64,000 nt of DNA from Paralimibaculum aggregatum (GTDB lineage: Bacteria > Pseudomonadota > Alphaproteobacteria > Rhodobacterales > Rhodobacteraceae): NCBI RefSeq assembly GCF_030270585.1, contig NZ_BSYI01000026.1, forward strand, positions 1 to 64,000, given 5' to 3'. The number at the start of each line of letters is the position of its first letter. Within the stretch, counting starts at the first letter, position 1. Position numbers and translations under genes: made by a program. Positions 18,082 to 26,966 of the stretch are shown here, piece by piece. The notes under the pieces were generated by a model. It had not been told where the DNA came from. It did no database searches and saw only the letters and a program-made list of their open reading frames with translations.

Positions 18082-18149
18082 GATAATTGGCATGCAGGGG
18101 AACGGCTGTCCATATCCGGCGCGACAGCAACCCGAAAGGATCACGCCCC

Positions 18150-18647
18150 ATGCAGCCCACGCCCCGCAGCTTTTCCCATATCGGTCTCTCGGTTCCCGAT
18201 CTCGACGCGGCCGTGACGTTCTATGCCGAGGTGCTCGGCTTCTACGTGATCATGGCGCCGACCGAGGTGGTCGAGGACGACAGCGAGATCGGCCGGATGT
18301 GCACCGATGTCTTCGGCCCGGGCTGGCAGCGCCTCCGGATCGCGCATCTGGCGACCGCCGACCGCATCGGCATCGAGCTCTTCGAGTTCGAGGGCAATGC
18401 GGCGCCCGCGGAGAACCTCGATTTCCGCCGGCACGGCACCTTCCACTTCGCCATCCAGGATCCGGATCTCGAGGGACTGCTGGCGCGGATCGTCGCCGCC
18501 GGCGGAAAGCAGAGGATGCCGGTGCGCGAGTACTTCCCGGGCGAGAAGCCCTATCGGATGGTCTATGTCGAGGACCCGTTCGGGATCGTCTTCGAACTCT
18601 ACAGCCACAGTTACGAGCTGACCTATTCCGCCGGCGCCTATGCCTGA
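18150..18647 (+). CDS. VOC-superfamily (glyoxalase/dioxygenase-like) protein
   Basis: A 165-aa protein of the vicinal-oxygen-chelate fold: two beta-alpha-beta-beta-beta modules beginning SFSHIGLSVPDLDAAVTFY and GTFHFAIQDPDLEGLLARI. Likely metal ligands are His in HIGLSV, His in FHFAIQ and Glu in IVFELYSH. It could be a lyase, isomerase or ring-cleaving dioxygenase; the substrate is unknown. A GAAAGGA site 9 nt upstream fixes the start at 18150. It is followed by a clear terminator, so it is a single-gene unit, probably controlled by the divergent LysR protein. Confidence 0.82.
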   Translation: MQPTPRSFSHIGLSVPDLDAAVTFYAEVLGFYVIMAPTEVVEDDSEIGRMCTDVFGPGWQRLRIAHLATADRIGIELFEFEGNAAPAENLDFRRHGTFHFAIQDPDLEGLLARIVAAGGKQRMPVREYFPGEKPYRMVYVEDPFGIVFELYSHSYELTYSAGAYA

Positions 18648-18677
18648 CACCTGGATGCGGTGAGCTGACCGGCACAG

Positions 18678-18710
18678 CGCCCGGCCCGATGGGCCGGGCG
18701 TTCCCGTTTT
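18678..18710 (+). terminator. Rho-independent terminator of the VOC gene
   Basis: A perfect 10-bp stem (CGCCCGGCCC at 18678-18687 with GGGCCGGGCG at 18691-18700) with a 3-nt loop is followed by TTCCCGTTTT, about 30 nt after the stop codon. Confidence 0.8.
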
Positions 18711-18753
18711 CATTTGCGCTTGACAGCCATTCCGATGCGCTGCAGCATCTGTA

Positions 18754-18774
18754 TATCGGATGCAACAACCGATA
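18754..18774 (+). promoter_or_regulatory. Candidate IclR operator
   Basis: TATCGG (18754-18759) and CCGATA (18769-18774) form an inverted repeat with a 9-nt spacer, ending 11 nt before the iclR-type start codon. A further ATCGG follows. The position over the promoter suggests autorepression. Confidence 0.45.
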
Positions 18775-18785
18775 ATCGGACAAGC

Positions 18786-19526
18786 ATGGCGCCAGATATC
18801 AGTCTCTCGGCCGCGAAGGCCTTCACCGTGTTCAAGGCGATCTGCCGGCTGGGCGAGCCGTGCTCGATCGCGCAGATCGCGGAGATCGTCGGTTATCCGC
18901 GGACCGTGATCACGCGCATGGTGGCCACGCTCGAACATCACGACTTCATCACGCGGAACCCGCAGAGCGGGCTCTATGCGGTCAGCCCGATGCTGCTGCA
19001 TTTCGTCCAGAGGGGGCTGATCCGGAACCCGGTGCTGAGCCGGGTCGATCTCATCATGAACGATATCGTGCGGGTGACCGGCGATACCGCCCTCTACATG
19101 ATCCGGAGCGACGAGACGGCGCTGGTGATCAGCCGCGTCGAGGGCTCCGCGCCGGTGCGCGTGCTGGCCTCCGAGGTCGGCATGGAGCTGCCGCTGCATT
19201 GCGGCGGCGCGCCGCTGGTGCTGCTCGCGCATGCGCCGGAGGAAGAGATCGCGCGCTATCTCTCGGGCACGCTGGTGCGCCGCACGGCGGCCACCGTCAC
19301 CGACCCGCAGGCGATCCGGGCGCGTCTCGAGGAGGTGCGCCGCGACGGCTACTCGGTCGGCAATGGCGATCTGTTCGACTTCGTCGTGGGTGTCGGCGCG
19401 CCGGTCTTCGATGCCGGCGGCAAGCTCGCCGGGGCGGTGAGCGTCGGCAACATCACGCAGCGCTACACGCCGGAACGGGCCCGCGAGGTCGGCCGGATCC
19501 TGCTGGAAACCATCGCGAAATACTGA
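18786..19526 (+). CDS. IclR-family transcriptional regulator
   Basis: A 246-aa protein with an N-terminal winged helix-turn-helix (SIAQIAEIVGYPRTVITRMVATLEHHDF, residues about 22-50) and an IclR effector domain whose GNGDLFDFVVGVGAPVFD motif near residue 195 is typical. The ATG at 18786 was chosen because it follows the operator-like repeat; it has no strong ribosome site, and the frame is open upstream. It ends 19 nt before the gamma-glutamyltransferase gene on the same strand and probably controls that gene and perhaps the hydantoinase/TRAP genes beyond. Confidence 0.88.
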   Translation: MAPDISLSAAKAFTVFKAICRLGEPCSIAQIAEIVGYPRTVITRMVATLEHHDFITRNPQSGLYAVSPMLLHFVQRGLIRNPVLSRVDLIMNDIVRVTGDTALYMIRSDETALVISRVEGSAPVRVLASEVGMELPLHCGGAPLVLLAHAPEEEIARYLSGTLVRRTAATVTDPQAIRARLEEVRRDGYSVGNGDLFDFVVGVGAPVFDAGGKLAGAVSVGNITQRYTPERAREVGRILLETIAKY

Positions 19527-19545
19527 ACGTCGGGAGGGGGATGCG

Positions 19546-21174
19546 ATGACACGAGGCCGGGAAAGCAGCAGGCGGGCGATGGTCGTGACGCCGCAGCCCG
19601 AGGCGACGGAATGCGGCGCGGAGATCATCGCGGCGGGCGGAAACGCCGTCGACGCGGCCATCGCCGCCGCCTTCGTGCAGGGCGTCGTCGATCCGCTGAT
19701 GTGCGGCATCGCCGGCTTCGGCAGCATGGCGGTCTGGCAGGCGGCGGACGGCGCGCACGAGTATGTCGACTTTCACGCCCCGGCCCCCGCCGCCGCCCGG
19801 CCGGATATGTGGGAGGACCTGATCGAGGGGGAGGCCCGCGACGGCTATGGCTTCGTGCTGCGCGGCCGGGTCAACGATATCGGCTACCGGTCGATCTGCG
19901 TGCCGGCTTCGCTCAGGGCCTATGCGACGGCGCATGAGCGGCACGGGCGCATGCCCTGGGCCGAGCTGCTGAGCCATGCCATCGGCTGGGCGCGCGGCGG
20001 CTGGGTGGTGCGCCCGCATGTGCATGGCTGGTGGTCGATCCCGTCGGAGATGGGCCGGACGGCGAACAGCGAGCGGATCGCGCATACCCCCGCCAGCCGC
20101 GCGCTCTACTGCCGCGAGGATGGAACCCCGAAGCAGGTCGGCGACCCCGTGCGCAACCCGGATCTCGGGGCTGTGCTCGAGACCATCGCCCGCGACGGGG
20201 CGGACGCCTTCTACACCGGCGACATCGCTGCCGCGATCGCCGCGGACATGCGCGCCAATGACGGCCTGATCACCGCCGAGGACCTCGCCTCCTATCGCGC
20301 CCGGATCGCCCGGCCGATCGAGACCGAGTATCGCGGCCACAGGGTCACCACCAACCGGCCTCCGGGCGGCGGGCTGATGCTGGCCGAGATGCTGAACATC
20401 CTCGAGCGGTTCGACCTCTCCGCCATGGGGCACAACAGTGCCGAATATCTCCGCACCGTCGCCGAGGCGATGAAATGGGCGACCATCGACAAGGACCGCC
20501 ATATCGGCGACCCCGACTTCGTCGAGGTGCCCGTCGAGCGCCTGCTCTCGAAGGCCCATGCGGCGGCGCTGGCGGAGCGTATCCGCAGCGGCGAGAAGGC
20601 CGAGGTGCCGCGCTTCTCGCCCGCCGGGCCGAGCCGCGACACGACGCAGATCTGCGTCGTCGACCGGGACGGCAGCTGCGTGTCGATGACCCATTCCCTC
20701 GGCATGCCCTCGGGCGTCGTCACCGAGGGGCTCGGCTTCATGTACAACGGCTGCATGGGGGTGTTCGATCCGCGGCCTGGCCGGGCCGGCTCGATCGCGC
20801 CGGGCAAGGCGCGGTTCAGCTCGATCTGCCCGACGATCATCTTCCGCGACGGCGCGCCGCGCCTGGTGATCGGGGCGCCCGGGGCGACGCAGATTGCCAT
20901 GGGCGTGCTGCAGGCGGTGCTCAATGTCATCGATTTCGGCGCCTCGATGTCGGATGCCGTGGCCTGGCCGCGCTTCTCGGCCACGAGCGACATGATCGAC
21001 GTGACCAACCGCATTCCGCATGGCGTGACCCGCGCGCTGGAGCATGAGGGCTACGAGATCGTGCGCAGCCCGACGAGCTACGGCATTGCCTGGGTGCACG
21101 GGATCCTGCTCACGGATGACGGCCCGCAGGGTGGGGCCGACCCGGCCACCGACGGGATGGCAATGTCGTGCTGA
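19546..21174 (+). CDS. Gamma-glutamyltransferase-family Ntn hydrolase
   Basis: A 542-aa protein of the GGT family, which self-cleaves ahead of a nucleophilic Thr and then hydrolyses or transfers gamma-glutamyl (or related acyl) groups. The nucleophile is T366 in SRDTTQICVVDRDG, matching the TTH/TTQ motif. AEIIAAGGNAVDAAIAAAF near residue 25 and LVIGAPGATQI near 440 are family motifs. There is no signal peptide, so unlike E. coli Ggt it is cytoplasmic. That is usual for catabolic paralogues adjacent to transporters. It lies between the IclR gene and the XRE-cupin gene (convergent). Substrate unknown; neighbours suggest a cyclic or gamma-glutamyl amide. Confidence 0.85.
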   Translation: MTRGRESSRRAMVVTPQPEATECGAEIIAAGGNAVDAAIAAAFVQGVVDPLMCGIAGFGSMAVWQAADGAHEYVDFHAPAPAAARPDMWEDLIEGEARDGYGFVLRGRVNDIGYRSICVPASLRAYATAHERHGRMPWAELLSHAIGWARGGWVVRPHVHGWWSIPSEMGRTANSERIAHTPASRALYCREDGTPKQVGDPVRNPDLGAVLETIARDGADAFYTGDIAAAIAADMRANDGLITAEDLASYRARIARPIETEYRGHRVTTNRPPGGGLMLAEMLNILERFDLSAMGHNSAEYLRTVAEAMKWATIDKDRHIGDPDFVEVPVERLLSKAHAAALAERIRSGEKAEVPRFSPAGPSRDTTQICVVDRDGSCVSMTHSLGMPSGVVTEGLGFMYNGCMGVFDPRPGRAGSIAPGKARFSSICPTIIFRDGAPRLVIGAPGATQIAMGVLQAVLNVIDFGASMSDAVAWPRFSATSDMIDVTNRIPHGVTRALEHEGYEIVRSPTSYGIAWVHGILLTDDGPQGGADPATDGMAMSC

Positions 21175-21197
21175 ATGCGATGCCGTCGCCTGCCGTG

Positions 21198-21776
21198 CTA
21201 TTGCGTGTTGATCCAGATGATCTCGGCGCCGCGCTCGCCGACGCATTCGAAGCGGTGCGGCCGGGTGGAGACGAAGCCGAAGCTGTCGCCCTCGGTGAGC
21301 AGGTAGATGCGCCCCTCGACCTCGAGCCGCAGCGCGCCGCTCAGCACGTATCCCGCGTCGAGGCCGGGATGGCCATAGGCCTCGGGGCCGGAACTGCTCG
21401 CCGGCTCCATGCTCACCAGCATGAGCTGCAGCCCGTCGAGCGCCTGCGGCGTGAGCAGCCGCTTGGCGATGCCCTGCGCGCTGACCGCGAGATCGGTGCC
21501 GCGGTTCTGCCGGACGACGATGCCGTCGGCCTCGGCATCGTCGCTCTCGGCGAAGAAGTAGGAGAGCGGAACCGCGAAGCTGGTGGCCAGCTTGTTGAGC
21601 GTGCGGATCGAGGGGGAGGAGATCCCGCGCTCGATCTGGCTGAGCGCGCCGATGGAGATCTGCGCCCGGGACGAGAGCTCCTTGAGCGACAGCGCATGGC
21701 CCTTGCGCAGCATCCTGAGCTTGTCGCCGATCGATGGCTCGGCCGTCGTGTCCTGCCCGGACCTCTTGTCCTGCAT
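21198..21776 (-). CDS. XRE-cupin transcriptional regulator
   Basis: The ATG at 21776 has GGAGG 8 nt upstream, so this start is preferred over one 51 nt further out. The 192-aa product has an XRE/HTH-3 domain (LRMLRKGHALSLKELSSRAQISIGALSQIERG) and a C-terminal cupin barrel (GHPGLDAGYVLSGALRLEVEG). The latter is a small-ligand sensor in the PuuR/SutR type common beside amine and amino-acid catabolic genes. It is divergent from the hydantoinase operon with an AT-rich operator-like region between, so it most likely represses that operon. Confidence 0.88.
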   Translation of the reverse strand: MQDKRSGQDTTAEPSIGDKLRMLRKGHALSLKELSSRAQISIGALSQIERGISSPSIRTLNKLATSFAVPLSYFFAESDDAEADGIVVRQNRGTDLAVSAQGIAKRLLTPQALDGLQLMLVSMEPASSSGPEAYGHPGLDAGYVLSGALRLEVEGRIYLLTEGDSFGFVSTRPHRFECVGERGAEIIWINTQ

Positions 21777-21851
21777 GTCCTGTTCCTCCCTCGGGCGCTT
21801 GCCTTTTTTCAAGCATTTCAAGCTCATGCAAGAGAAGTGAAAAAAATTCTT

Positions 21852-21908
21852 AAAAATTACATTTTTGATGAAAATATGATTGACATCGTTCCGTCAAGAT
21901 GAATTTTT
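21852..21908 (+). promoter_or_regulatory. AT-rich promoter/operator of the hydantoinase operon
   Basis: AAAAAT (21852-21857) and ATTTTT (21861-21866) form a tight inverted repeat. TTGACA at 21880-21885 is a perfect -35 hexamer; 17 nt later lies only a weak -10-like ATTTTT. The region is strikingly AT-rich against the genome and lies between the divergent XRE-cupin and hydantoinase genes. Confidence 0.5.
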
Positions 21909-21941
21909 ATGGATAAAGATTCACTTTTGGGGAGCCACGCG

Positions 21942-23963
21942 ATGCGGGTGGGAGTTGAAGTCGGCGGCACGTTCACGGATCTCGTTGCCGTGGACGAGGG
22001 GGAGATCCAGATCTGCAAGGTGCCGTCCACACCTGCCTCGCCCGATATCGGCGCGCTGGCATCGCTGGATCAGGCGGGGATCATGCTGGCCGGCGTCGGC
22101 GATCTGGTGCACGGCTCGACCGTGGCGACGAATGCGCTGCTGGAGCGCAAGGGCGCGAAGGTCGCCTTCGTGGTGACGCGCGGCTTCCGCGACATCCTCT
22201 TCCTGCAGCGCCACGACCGGCGGAACATCTACGACCTGCGCTACAAGCGCCCCAGCCCGGTGGTCGAGCGGGCCGACTGCTATGAGGTGGCCGAGCGGAT
22301 CGATGCCTCCGGCACGGTCATCGCCGCGCTGGATGTCGAGGCGGCGGTTGCCGAGCTGGCGCCGAAGCTGCGGGCGGGCGGCTATGATTCGGTGGCGATC
22401 TGCCTGCTCTCCTCCTATGCCAATGCCGCGCATGAGGAGGCGCTGCGGGCGGCGCTGAACGCCGCCCTGCCGGAGATGCTGGTGACCGCCTCGGCGGATG
22501 TCACGCGGGAGTTCCGGGAGTTCGAGCGGGCCTCGACGGCGACGCTCGCCGCCTATGTGCAGCCGGTGATCGACAGCTACCTGTCGCGGCTCGACCGCGA
22601 GCTGGTGGCGCGCGGGTTCTCCAGCCGCTTCTCGATCATGCAGTCGAATGGCGGGCGGATCCCGGCCCGGGCGATGCGGCGCAACGCGATCTCGGCGCTG
22701 TTCTCCGGCCCGGCGGCAGGGGTGGTCGGCGCCATCCGCCAGGCCGAGCGGGCAGGCACCGGCAATGTCATCACCTTCGACATGGGCGGCACCTCGACGG
22801 ATGTCTGCCTCGTCACCGACGGCAAGCCCGGGATCTCGCCGGATACCGAGCTCGACGGGCTGCCGGTGCGGACCCCGGTGATCGACATCGCCACGGTCGG
22901 TGCCGGCGGCGGCTCGCTGGTCTGGATCGACGACGGCGGCATGCTGCGGGTCGGCCCGCGCAGCGCCGGCGCCGAGCCGGGCCCGGCCTGCTATGGCAAG
23001 GGCGGCACCAAGCCGACGATCACCGATGCCCATGTGCTGCGCGGCACGATCCGGCCCGAGGCCTTCCTCGGCGGCGCCATGGAGATCGACCGCGCCGCGG
23101 CCGAGCGGGCCTTTGCGCCGATCGCCCATGCGCTCGGCCTGAGCATCCCGGAGGCGGCCTCGGCGGCGCTGCGCCTCTCGGTGGCCAACATCGTGCGCGC
23201 GATCCAGCTGGTCTCGACCGAGAAGGGCAACGACCCGCGGGACTATGCGCTGGTGCCCTATGGCGGCGCCGGTCCGCTGCTGGCCGCCGAGATCGCCGAC
23301 GAGATGCAGCTCGACCGGGTGATCGTGCCGCCGAACCCCGGCGTGCTCTCCGCCTATGGCCTGATCGCCTCGGACTTCTCCAAGATCAGCGCGATCACCC
23401 GGCGCTTCGTGGTGGACGGGGACGCGCCGGCGCGGATTCGCGCCACCCATGCCGAGATGGAAGCCGCGGCCCGCGCCGATTTCGCCAGCTTCGGGCTGAC
23501 CGACGGGCTCGGCTTCGAGTTCGTCGCCGACATGCGCTTCGTCGGCCAGGCCTTCGAGGTTCCGGTGGAGCTGAGCCCGGCGACGCTGGCCGGGCTCGAC
23601 GCGGCCAAGCTCGAGGAGCTGTTCCAGCAGGCACATCACCGGATCTTCCTGCATGGCGGCTCGAAGGGGCAGAAGATCGAGGTGGTCGGCTTCCGCATGA
23701 CCGTGTCCCGCCCGCTCGAGTCGCTGCCCGCCTTCCGCGAACGCGCCAATGCGGCCGAGACGCCGAAGGAAAGCCCGATCGTGCTGGCGGATGGCAATGC
23801 GGTCAGCGCCGCGGTCCGGGCCGCGGCATCCCTCACCCTCGACGCGCCGGTCGCCGGGCCGGCGCTGATCGAGGGCTATTCCTCGACGACCTATGTGCCG
23901 CCCGGCTGGCAGGTCTGGCGCGATGCCGATGACAACCTGACCATGACGAGGACCGCGAAATGA
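21942..23963 (+). CDS. hyuA: Hydantoinase/oxoprolinase A-subunit family protein
   Basis: A 673-aa ATP-dependent amidohydrolase subunit. The N-terminal MRVGVEVGGTFTDLVAV is the family's nucleotide-binding start. DMGGTSTDVCLVTDG near residue 285 and GGGSLVWIDDGGMLRVGP near 325 are the actin-like and Hydantoinase_A motifs. The start at 21942 was chosen over the ATG at 21909 because GGGGAG lies 7 nt ahead and the usual N-terminus follows. The family opens hydantoin, N-methylhydantoin or 5-oxoproline rings, or carboxylates acetone-type substrates, using ATP. It overlaps hyuB by 4 nt, so the subunits are translationally coupled. Confidence 0.87.
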   Translation: MRVGVEVGGTFTDLVAVDEGEIQICKVPSTPASPDIGALASLDQAGIMLAGVGDLVHGSTVATNALLERKGAKVAFVVTRGFRDILFLQRHDRRNIYDLRYKRPSPVVERADCYEVAERIDASGTVIAALDVEAAVAELAPKLRAGGYDSVAICLLSSYANAAHEEALRAALNAALPEMLVTASADVTREFREFERASTATLAAYVQPVIDSYLSRLDRELVARGFSSRFSIMQSNGGRIPARAMRRNAISALFSGPAAGVVGAIRQAERAGTGNVITFDMGGTSTDVCLVTDGKPGISPDTELDGLPVRTPVIDIATVGAGGGSLVWIDDGGMLRVGPRSAGAEPGPACYGKGGTKPTITDAHVLRGTIRPEAFLGGAMEIDRAAAERAFAPIAHALGLSIPEAASAALRLSVANIVRAIQLVSTEKGNDPRDYALVPYGGAGPLLAAEIADEMQLDRVIVPPNPGVLSAYGLIASDFSKISAITRRFVVDGDAPARIRATHAEMEAAARADFASFGLTDGLGFEFVADMRFVGQAFEVPVELSPATLAGLDAAKLEELFQQAHHRIFLHGGSKGQKIEVVGFRMTVSRPLESLPAFRERANAAETPKESPIVLADGNAVSAAVRAAASLTLDAPVAGPALIEGYSSTTYVPPGWQVWRDADDNLTMTRTAK

Positions 23964-25633
23964 CCGTCTCCCCCATCGATTACGCCATTCTCAGCCAGGC
24001 GATCCTCGCAGCCGCGCGGGAGATGGGCGCGAAGCTGGTGCGCTCGGCCTATTCGACGATCCTGCGCGAGGCGCGGGACGGCTCCGCGGCGATCCTCGAC
24101 CGCGACGGCAACACCGTGGCCCAGGCCGAGCTGATCCCGATGCAGCTCGGCACCATCGGGCTGGTCTTCCAGGCCTGCGCGCGGGAATACGATCTCGACG
24201 CCGTCGGCCCGGACGATTTCTTCGTGATGAACGACGCCTATTCCGGCGGCCAGCACCTGCAGGACGTGTTCTTCTTCCACCCGATCTTCGCCGGCGACCG
24301 GCGGGTGGGCTTTGCGGCCTCGGTGGCGCATCACCTCGATATCGGCGGCGGCAGCCCGGGGCTTTCGGTGCATGCGCGCGACGTGCATTCCGAGGGCATC
24401 ATCATCCCGCCGACCAAGTTCTCGATGGCGCGCGACTGGAACGGCGGCCCGCTCGAGCGGATCCTGCGCGCCAATGTCCGCGCGCCGCTGCAGACCATGG
24501 GCGATTTCAACGCGCAGATCGCCGCGAACCGGATCGGCGCGCAGCGCATCGGCGAGATGTGCGCGCGCTACGGCGCCGAGACCGTCGAGGCGGTGATGGC
24601 CGAGTTCCAGGCCTATACCGAACGGCGGGTCCGCGCCGCCATCGCCGAGGCGCCGGACGGCACCTATACCGGCGAGGCGGTGCTCGACGATGACGGCCTC
24701 GGCCGCGGGCCGATTCGGGTCCGCTCCACCGTCACCATCGCGGGCGACCGCATCAGGGTCGACTATGACGGCACCGATCCGCAGGTCGCGACCTATCTGA
24801 ACGCGCCGCTGGCCGGGACGATCTCCGCCACCATGTCCTGCGTGAAATCCGTGCTCACCTCGCCGGACATTCCCTTCAATGCCGGGCTCACCCGTTCGGT
24901 CGAGGTGGAGGTGCCGAAGGGCAGCATCCTCAACCCGCATTACCCCGCACCGGTGCGGGCCCGGATGCTGTCCTGCTACCGCGCCTTCAACGCGACGATG
25001 AACGCGCTCTCCCAGGCGGTGCCGGAGAAGGTGATCGCCAACGGCTTCGACTGCACCACCGTCGCCTGCCTGAGCTGGCTCAACGACGGCGCCTACTCGG
25101 TCTATCTCGAGATCTTCGGCGGCGGCTATGGCGCATCGGCCGACGAGGACGGCTGCGATGCCATCGACAGCCCGATGTCCAACTGCGCGAATACCCCGGT
25201 CGAGGCGGTGGACCAGGACTATGCGTTCTTCCGGGTCGAGGAATACGCGCTGACGCCGGACAGCTTCGGCCACGGCACCGCGCGGGGCGGCACGGGCTTC
25301 GTGAAATCCTATCGGATCCTGCGCGACGGCGCGACGGTGGCGCTCTATGGCGACCGCTTCACCACCGCGCCGCAGCCGCTCTTCGGCGGCGCGCCGGGCA
25401 CCACCGCGGCCTGCGAGATCCGCCGCGGCGACGAGGTGATCAGCCTGACCTCCAAGGACATGAAGGAACTCCGTGCCGGAGACCTGGTGACCTTCCGCCT
25501 CGGCGGCGGCGCCGGCTACGGCCCGGTCTCGGGCCGGTCCGCCGAACGCATCGCCGAGGATCTGCGCAACGGCCTGCTGACGCGCGAGACCGCAGAGCGG
25601 GTCTATCCGGCGCAGCTGGTTGCCGCGGAATGA
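23960..25633 (+). CDS. hyuB: Hydantoinase/oxoprolinase B-subunit family protein
   Basis: A 557-aa B subunit, with the family start (SPIDYAILSQAILAAAREMG) and the motifs AYSTILREARDGSAAILDRDG and NDAYSGGQHLQDVFFFHPIF near residues 95-112, which include likely metal/substrate ligands. AHHLDIGGGSPGLSVHARDV follows at 119-137. It forms the active complex with the A subunit. The 4-nt overlaps at both ends (with hyuA and the FAD oxidoreductase) make the three genes a single translational unit, so the ring-opened product is probably handed to the oxidoreductase. Confidence 0.87.
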   Translation: MTVSPIDYAILSQAILAAAREMGAKLVRSAYSTILREARDGSAAILDRDGNTVAQAELIPMQLGTIGLVFQACAREYDLDAVGPDDFFVMNDAYSGGQHLQDVFFFHPIFAGDRRVGFAASVAHHLDIGGGSPGLSVHARDVHSEGIIIPPTKFSMARDWNGGPLERILRANVRAPLQTMGDFNAQIAANRIGAQRIGEMCARYGAETVEAVMAEFQAYTERRVRAAIAEAPDGTYTGEAVLDDDGLGRGPIRVRSTVTIAGDRIRVDYDGTDPQVATYLNAPLAGTISATMSCVKSVLTSPDIPFNAGLTRSVEVEVPKGSILNPHYPAPVRARMLSCYRAFNATMNALSQAVPEKVIANGFDCTTVACLSWLNDGAYSVYLEIFGGGYGASADEDGCDAIDSPMSNCANTPVEAVDQDYAFFRVEEYALTPDSFGHGTARGGTGFVKSYRILRDGATVALYGDRFTTAPQPLFGGAPGTTAACEIRRGDEVISLTSKDMKELRAGDLVTFRLGGGAGYGPVSGRSAERIAEDLRNGLLTRETAERVYPAQLVAAE

Positions 25634-26913
25634 CGTTGTCTGCCGATCTCTGGTCCCGCTCCTTCTGGTGGGCCACATCCGCCGAGCCGGCGCCCGAGGG
25701 CGACCGGCCCGAGGATGCGGATGTGCTGGTGATCGGCGGCGGCTATTCCGGGCTCTCGACGGCGCTGCACCTCGCCGAGGCGGGCAGGCGCGTCACCCTG
25801 CTCGAGGCGCGGGAGATCGGCTTCGGCGCCTCGGGGCGCAACGGCGGGCAGGTGATTCCCGGGCTCAAGATCGACCCGGTCGCGATCCGCGCGCGCTGGG
25901 GCGCCGAAGCCGGGCAGCGCCTGGTGGATTTCGTCGGCACTGCGGCGGATCGGGTCTTCGACCTGATCGACCGGCATGGCATTGCCTGCGATCCGCAGCG
26001 CAGGGGCTGGGTGCAGGCGGCGCCCTCCGAGGCGGCGGCGACGCTGCTCCGTGCCCGGGCGCGGGACTGGCAGGCAGAGGGTGCCGCGGTCGAGATTCTC
26101 GATGCCGAGCAGGTCGCCCGCGCCACCGGGGCGGCCTGCTATCGCGGCGGGCTGCGCGATGCGCGGGCCGGCACGGTCAACCCGCTCGCCCTGGCGCGGG
26201 GGCTGGCGCGGGCCGCGCGCGCGCAGGGGGCGCGGATCGTCACCGGCCAGCCGGTGCGGGCGATCCGCCGGACCGGTGCGGGATGGACCGCGGATCTCGG
26301 CAATGCGTCGGTTTCCGCGCCGACGATGGTGCTTGCCACCAATGCCTATGACGCGGCGCTGCTGCCGAGGCTCGCGCGCTCGCTGCTGCCGGTGCAGTCC
26401 AACATCATCGCGACGGCGCCGCTCGACCCGGCGGTCGCCGCGCGCATCCTTCCCGGCGGCGCCTGCTGCTCGGAGGCCCGCCATCTCGCGCTCTACTACC
26501 GCGTGACGCCGGACCGGCGGCTGGTGATCGGCGGGCGCGGCGGTGTCGGCGCGACCCATTCGGCGGCGCTGCAACGGGCGCTCGAGAGCGCCATGCGCCG
26601 GATGTTTCCCGGGATCGGCGATGTCCCCGTCGCGCATGCCTGGTCCGGCCACCTGGCGCTGACCATGGACGGGCTGCCGCATGTCCACGCCCCCGAGCCG
26701 GGCCTCTGGGCGCTGGCCGGCTACAACGGCCGCGGCATCGCGATGGCGACCGCGCTCGGCGCGGCGCTCGCCGCCCGGATCGCCGAGGGCCGCCCGCTGC
26801 CGCTACCCGAGACACCGGTTTCGCCGCTGCCCTGGCACGGCTTGCGCCGCCCGGTGATGAACGCCGGCGTGCGCTTCTACTGGCTGAAGGATCGACTGGG
26901 GCTCGCCGCATGA
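25630..26913 (+). CDS. FAD-dependent amine/amino-acid oxidoreductase (DAO family)
   Basis: A 427-aa flavoprotein with a Rossmann motif (VLVIGGGYSGLSTALHLAEAG) near residue 30, a GFGASGRNGGQV flavin loop near 70, and a C-terminal GLWALAGYNGRGIAMATALG FAD-binding segment. The short lead before the Rossmann motif and the overall length resemble gamma-glutamylputrescine oxidase (PuuB)-like and sarcosine-oxidase-like members. That is notable next to a gamma-glutamyltransferase-type gene. Likely reaction: oxidative deamination or demethylation of a small amine, cytoplasmic. It overlaps hyuB by 4 nt. Substrate not determined. Confidence 0.82.
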   Translation: MTLSADLWSRSFWWATSAEPAPEGDRPEDADVLVIGGGYSGLSTALHLAEAGRRVTLLEAREIGFGASGRNGGQVIPGLKIDPVAIRARWGAEAGQRLVDFVGTAADRVFDLIDRHGIACDPQRRGWVQAAPSEAAATLLRARARDWQAEGAAVEILDAEQVARATGAACYRGGLRDARAGTVNPLALARGLARAARAQGARIVTGQPVRAIRRTGAGWTADLGNASVSAPTMVLATNAYDAALLPRLARSLLPVQSNIIATAPLDPAVAARILPGGACCSEARHLALYYRVTPDRRLVIGGRGGVGATHSAALQRALESAMRRMFPGIGDVPVAHAWSGHLALTMDGLPHVHAPEPGLWALAGYNGRGIAMATALGAALAARIAEGRPLPLPETPVSPLPWHGLRRPVMNAGVRFYWLKDRLGLAA

Positions 26914-26966
26914 GCGGGGGGCACGAGAACCGCCGGCATCCGACCGGCACCAACTGGGAGACGATC